64,000 nucleotides of DNA from Dyadobacter fermentans DSM 18053 (lineage in GTDB: Bacteria; Bacteroidota; Bacteroidia; Cytophagales; Spirosomataceae): NCBI RefSeq assembly GCF_000023125.1, contig NC_013037.1, positions 5,062,501 to 5,126,500 of the forward strand. Direction: 5' to 3'. The notes beneath the pieces were generated by a model. The model had not been told where the DNA came from. It was given only the letters and a program-made list of their open reading frames with translations, and did no database searches. Both the position numbers and the translations under genes were made by a program. Of the stretch, positions 60,490 through 64,000 are shown one piece after another (position 1 is the first letter of the stretch; the number at the start of each line of letters is the position of its first letter).

Positions 60490-62655
60490 TCAAAACGGAT
60501 ATTTCTCGCAGCTGGTCTTTTTCAACTCTACCAAATGCAGCGCTTCGCTTGAATAAATGCGAGCGATGTTGCCTTGGGGGATAAACGAGTCGATGAGCGT
60601 CGGGTCGTCGGAAAGGATGTATTCGTAACAGAACTTTTTCTGTGCATTTTTCAGCGGCGAGAGTTCCTTCATGTAGCGGATGTAATCCATTTGCCCGGGG
60701 CGGGCCACCTTGTTGTCGGTAGCGCTCCAGAAGTAATAGTAACCCACGTTCCGGCGGAACATCACGCCCACGCTGCGATCGGCCGGAATGTGCGGCGCAA
60801 GCTCGCGGAAGCTCAGGTAATTGTCGGGATTGCTGAGGAAATAGGCGCGGTCGCGGTTCATGGACAGGATGTTGGAGGTCCGGTCGTTGTCGTAGTAGCC
60901 GGCTTGTTCCAGCAGTCCGAAAACCTTCCTTCTTTCCACGTAATCCGGCCATTTTTTCAATGGATGACAGTTGTCTTTCCCCGGGAATTCGTAGTACTCG
61001 CTCAGGTATTTCTCATAGATTTTCCCCGTTTGCGCGCTGCTTTCACAGATCGCGATCGGAATGTGTCCCAGTGCTTTGCGCGTTACGAAATTGATCGAAA
61101 CGAGCTCTTTGCTGGGGTTTCCGTAAACGAACGGAAGCGAGAGCAGCAGCAGCGGCGCGATCAGGTACACTCCTTTCCACCGCAGCTGAATGGAATACAC
61201 GCAGGCGATCAGGACCGAGCCCATCGCAAAGAGCGGCATCTGCGTACGGGTGCTCCACAGCTGGAATTTCATTAATGTACAAAACAACAGAAAACCCAGT
61301 GCCGAGCACGTCCAAAACCACTTTACATCCTTTTTGACAGGTGCAAAAAGCAGCAGAAAGCCCGCTCCCACGATCAGCCAAAAGTGAATGGTGTTCGGGA
61401 TCATGTCCTCGTGAACCGAGTATTTTACCGAAAACGGGTCGATACTGAGGTCCGGATCGTCGATCGCCACGCCGATGGTTTCGTGAAACGACCGGATTTT
61501 GTCGTCCAGGGCGCGGTTAAAGCTCGTGACCGGCAAGCCGATATTCAATCCCGCATTCTTGATCACATTGGAAAGTGTGAAAAGCACCGAATGCTTATTG
61601 GCCGGCAGTTCTTCGGACGCGAACGGCGTATTCCGCAGCGGGCTCATCACATGCCCGAAAAGCGAGTAGTTGCGGTAAAAAAATGGCGAGAATGTCACGG
61701 CCATCAATGCAAGCGCCACCGCAAGCACCTTCATCGCATAGGCCAGGCGGTATTGCAGCAGGATGCGGACGCCGAAGTAGATCGCAAACGGTATGGCAAA
61801 AATCAGGATCGTGTATTTGGAAAACCCTCCGAAAGCGAGCGACTGCATCATCGCTAGCAGCGCCAGCGGCGATTTTTTTTCGAGTAATTCAAAACCGAAA
61901 TAAATGAATGCGATAAAAAAGAAGCACGCGCAAAGGTCTACCTGCGTGCTGGTGCTTTCGAAAATGCCGATGGGTAATGTCAGGAAGCAGATCGAGGTGA
62001 GCAATTGGCCGTCTTTCGAAAGGCCGAATTTTTTGGCGATCAGCCCAATCCCGCAGATGGAACCGATAAACGCGCCGAACTGGATGAGGCCTGAAAACTG
62101 GTCGGAGCCGGTTAGCAGCACGGTGTCCAGCACGAGGTATTCAGCAAATACATTGAGATATAATTGCTGCAAATGCATGGTAGGGAAATGATCGAGGTTA
62201 CCATTATAGATCCAGATCAGGATGCGGTTCAAATGATACATGTGCGAATCGAAGTTGTTTGGCGCTGCATAAATGGCCAGAAACAACAGCGGCAGCATAT
62301 AAAGCAGCGCCACGAATGCAATGATCACCCGATGCGTAGTACCGAACCCGCGAAGCGAGAATGCGCCTTTCAGCGCGCCCAGCCTGCCCAGGTCTATTTT
62401 CCCTGAACGATGCAGGTAGTAAACCAATCCCAGCAGCCCTATTGCTTCAAAAACCCAGAAAACGAGGGCTGATGTTGCATTAATCGCGTTGAAAAAGGAG
62501 GCAATCTCATTGAAAACGAACACGATGCTGGCATTGGCAATCAGCGATAGCACGAATGACCGGCGAAGGTTGGTGTAAACGCCCGCTTCGGAAGAGCGGA
62601 GGAAGAAGATTGCAAAAATACACGCAAACGAAATCAGGAGTAAACAAATACCCAT
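60490..62655 (-). CDS. GT-C-type membrane glycosyltransferase-like protein
   Basis: The 721-aa protein has about 13 membrane helices and a periplasmic C-terminal domain of about 220 aa. The first loop carries NNFDSHMYHLNRI, the place where GT-C enzymes (PMT/ArnT-like) hold their catalytic acid. Such enzymes move a sugar from a polyprenyl phosphate to a protein or lipid. The exact activity cannot be named. No glycan operon is near. Confidence 0.7.
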   Translation of the reverse strand: MGICLLLISFACIFAIFFLRSSEAGVYTNLRRSFVLSLIANASIVFVFNEIASFFNAINATSALVFWVFEAIGLLGLVYYLHRSGKIDLGRLGALKGAFSLRGFGTTHRVIIAFVALLYMLPLLFLAIYAAPNNFDSHMYHLNRILIWIYNGNLDHFPTMHLQQLYLNVFAEYLVLDTVLLTGSDQFSGLIQFGAFIGSICGIGLIAKKFGLSKDGQLLTSICFLTLPIGIFESTSTQVDLCACFFFIAFIYFGFELLEKKSPLALLAMMQSLAFGGFSKYTILIFAIPFAIYFGVRILLQYRLAYAMKVLAVALALMAVTFSPFFYRNYSLFGHVMSPLRNTPFASEELPANKHSVLFTLSNVIKNAGLNIGLPVTSFNRALDDKIRSFHETIGVAIDDPDLSIDPFSVKYSVHEDMIPNTIHFWLIVGAGFLLLFAPVKKDVKWFWTCSALGFLLFCTLMKFQLWSTRTQMPLFAMGSVLIACVYSIQLRWKGVYLIAPLLLLSLPFVYGNPSKELVSINFVTRKALGHIPIAICESSAQTGKIYEKYLSEYYEFPGKDNCHPLKKWPDYVERRKVFGLLEQAGYYDNDRTSNILSMNRDRAYFLSNPDNYLSFRELAPHIPADRSVGVMFRRNVGYYYFWSATDNKVARPGQMDYIRYMKELSPLKNAQKKFCYEYILSDDPTLIDSFIPQGNIARIYSSEALHLVELKKTSCEKYPF

Positions 62656-62753
62656 ACTTAAATTGGAAACGAACTGGAAAATCAGGTTCTGGGACGTGAA
62701 TTTTAGAGCTGCAAAGGTACGCGATTATTTGAGCGCAGACCAGCATTTATTAG

Positions 62754-62776
62754 TGTACGTGCACTCTGCACGTACA
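62754..62776. repeat. Perfect inverted repeat TGTACGTGCA-CTC-TGCACGTACA
   Basis: The 10-bp arms pair exactly around three bases. It lies between the stop of the D-2-hydroxyacid dehydrogenase gene (62793) and the start of the GT-C gene (62655), both on the minus strand. It may terminate the first or bind a regulator of the second; there is no T-run. Confidence 0.5.
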
Positions 62777-62792
62777 TTTGGAGCCCGATTTT

Positions 62793-63740
62793 TTACGAAA
62801 CCACATTGCGCGGATCGCCATTCTGAAAACTTGCCAGATTATCGGCGACCATTTGGAGCAACCGTTTCCGCGCCTCGAAAGTGGCCCAGGCCACATGCGG
62901 CGTGATGATGCAGTTCGGGGCCGAGAGCAGCGGGTTGTCGGCTTTCGGCGGTTCCACGGAAAGTACGTCCAGCCCCGCCGCGGCGATGGCGCCGCTGCGA
63001 AGGGCTTCGGCCAGGTCGGCTTCGTGAATGAGCGGTCCGCGGCCGGTGTTGAGGATAATGGCGCCGGGCTGCATCTGAGCAATGCTGTTCCGGTTGATAA
63101 TCTCCCGCGTTTCGTCGGTAAGCGGGCAATGGAGGCTAATGACGTCGCTCCGCGTGAAAATATCATCCAGCGACACCGTTTCGATCCCGCCGGCCGGGGC
63201 CGGGTGTTTGCGGTAAGCTATGACCTTCATGCCGAACGCCAGCGCGATTTTCGCCACTTGCGAGCCGATATCGCCGAGGCCGATGAGCCCCATCGTTTTG
63301 CCTGCCAGTTCGGTAAGCGGCGTTTTCCAGTAACAGAAATCGGGCGACGCCACCCATTCTCCGCTTAAAACACTCTGGCTGTGCGTTTCCACGCGGTTAA
63401 CGATCGCCAGCAGGAAGGCAAATGTCTGCTGCGCCACCGACGCAGGCCCGTAAGCCTTCACATTAGTCACCGTAATCCCGTGCTTCCTGGCCGCCTCGAT
63501 ATCGATATTGTTAAAACCGGTCGCCATCACGCCAATGTACTTAACCTGCGGCAGCTGCGCCAGAGTTTCTGCGGATAGCACCACCTTATTGACCAGCAAC
63601 ACATCCGCATTACCCGCCCGCTCCACAATTTCGCCGGCCGCCGACCGGTCATAAATGGTCACATTGCCCAGTTTTTCAATCGGCGCCCAGTCCTGATCGC
63701 CAGGGTTTAAAGTATATCCGTCTAGAATTACGATGTTCAT
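62793..63740 (-). CDS. D-2-hydroxyacid dehydrogenase (glycerate dehydrogenase-like)
   Basis: The 315-aa protein has the NAD-binding Rossmann motif GLIGLGDIGSQVAK and the catalytic set Arg in NTGRGPLI, Glu in LSVEPPKADN and His in TPHVAWAT. The AYGPASVAQQTFAFLLA segment is typical of glycerate/hydroxypyruvate dehydrogenases. It turns a 2-oxoacid into a D-2-hydroxyacid with NAD(P)H. The true substrate is not fixed. Confidence 0.88.
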   Translation of the reverse strand: MNIVILDGYTLNPGDQDWAPIEKLGNVTIYDRSAAGEIVERAGNADVLLVNKVVLSAETLAQLPQVKYIGVMATGFNNIDIEAARKHGITVTNVKAYGPASVAQQTFAFLLAIVNRVETHSQSVLSGEWVASPDFCYWKTPLTELAGKTMGLIGLGDIGSQVAKIALAFGMKVIAYRKHPAPAGGIETVSLDDIFTRSDVISLHCPLTDETREIINRNSIAQMQPGAIILNTGRGPLIHEADLAEALRSGAIAAAGLDVLSVEPPKADNPLLSAPNCIITPHVAWATFEARKRLLQMVADNLASFQNGDPRNVVS

Positions 63741-63750
63741 GGTTTTGTGG

Positions 63751-64000
63751 TTAAATGTTTTTCCAGCCTTTTACAGTATACAGCGTCCTTGACTGGTTGG
63801 TACTACCGCCGTAAATCAAAGTCTTTTCACCCGCGCTGTTTTCCGAAATCTCGTCGAAATAGCGAAGCCCGGCGAAATGCTCGGTCATGATTGTTTGCGT
63901 GGACTTAATTTCAAAAATATCATACAAATTGCCTTTCTGGGTAAGGAGGTCGACCTCATGCCCGTTCGAATCGCGCCAGAACCAATAGTCTTGATGAAGG
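63751..64000 (-). CDS. C-terminal part of a second DUF4143 ATPase (cut by window end)
   Basis: The last 250 bases read, on the minus strand, as a C-terminus with QDYWFWRDSNGHEVDLL, IFEIKSTQT and a stop TAA at 63751-63753. The WRDxxGxEVDLL and EIK words are the nuclease-like end of DUF4143-containing AAA ATPases, as in the protein encoded at 29968-31104. The N-terminal ATPase part lies beyond the window. The stop lies 10 bases before the start of the dehydrogenase gene, so the two could be co-transcribed. Confidence 0.85.
   Translation of the reverse strand, partial: LHQDYWFWRDSNGHEVDLLTQKGNLYDIFEIKSTQTIMTEHFAGLRYFDEISENSAGEKTLIYGGSTNQSRTLYTVKGWKNI

Overview
The window reads as the chromosome of a Bacteroidota bacterium, most likely a cytophagal (Dyadobacter/Spirosoma-like) species. 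The evidence is two adjacent SusC/SusD pairs, type IX secretion C-terminal sorting domains, a GldA-like ABC ATPase, GH3-beta-lactamase fusions, asnS and nuoL/nuoM of Bacteroidota type, and promoters of the TTTG-N19/21-TAnnTTTG kind in front of tRNA genes. The species is inferred from protein flavour, not from a database match.

Layout. 1-890: the end of an rRNA operon (23S 3' end, 5S, terminator), followed by a decayed methyltransferase. 1288-5487: a CsgG-like protein, a papain-family lipoprotein and a small outer-membrane beta-barrel protein. 5611-18369: an integrative mobilizable element inserted at the 3' end of a tRNA-His gene. It is bounded by a 21-bp direct repeat and carries a tyrosine integrase, a MobC/relaxase pair with an oriT-like leader, and a set of conflict genes: AbiEi/AbiEii, a SLATT membrane protein with a small lipoprotein partner, and a four-gene overlapping operon (metallo-beta-lactamase fold, trypsin-like protease, small middle component, Rad50-like ABC ATPase) of ABC-three-component type. 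18540-29182: sod, tadA, a 1386-aa repeat protein with a sorting domain, a GH3-beta-lactamase fusion, a GldA-like ATPase and a membrane acyltransferase. 29415-40506: an LTxxQ-type periplasmic protein, a DUF4143 ATPase, an isolated nuoL-nuoM pair, a serine hydrolase, a secreted protein, asnS, a PAP2-like membrane protein and an enoyl-CoA hydratase. 40548-42809: tRNA-Arg with a truncated second copy, a frameshifted membrane gene with a small upstream partner, and an XRE regulator. 43026-52964: two SusD-SusC import systems. 53380-64000: a persulfide dioxygenase-rhodanese, an unrecognised cytosolic protein, a TonB receptor with a beta-helix lipoprotein, a GT-C membrane protein, a D-2-hydroxyacid dehydrogenase, and the C-terminus of a second DUF4143 ATPase cut by the window edge.

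The most interesting part is the mobile element. Its four-gene operon at 11940-16554 combines two different hydrolase effectors with an ABC ATPase of the SMC/Rad50 type and has all the marks of an anti-phage or anti-plasmid system. Around it are several unexplained structures: nested hairpins inside a 16-bp direct repeat, subterminal 24-bp repeats, and a perfect 16-bp palindrome in front of AbiEi. Other points worth checking are the one-base-deletion pseudogene at 40916-41967, the duplicated tRNA-Arg tail, the orphan nuoL-nuoM pair, and the perfect inverted repeat before the DUF4143 ATPase gene.
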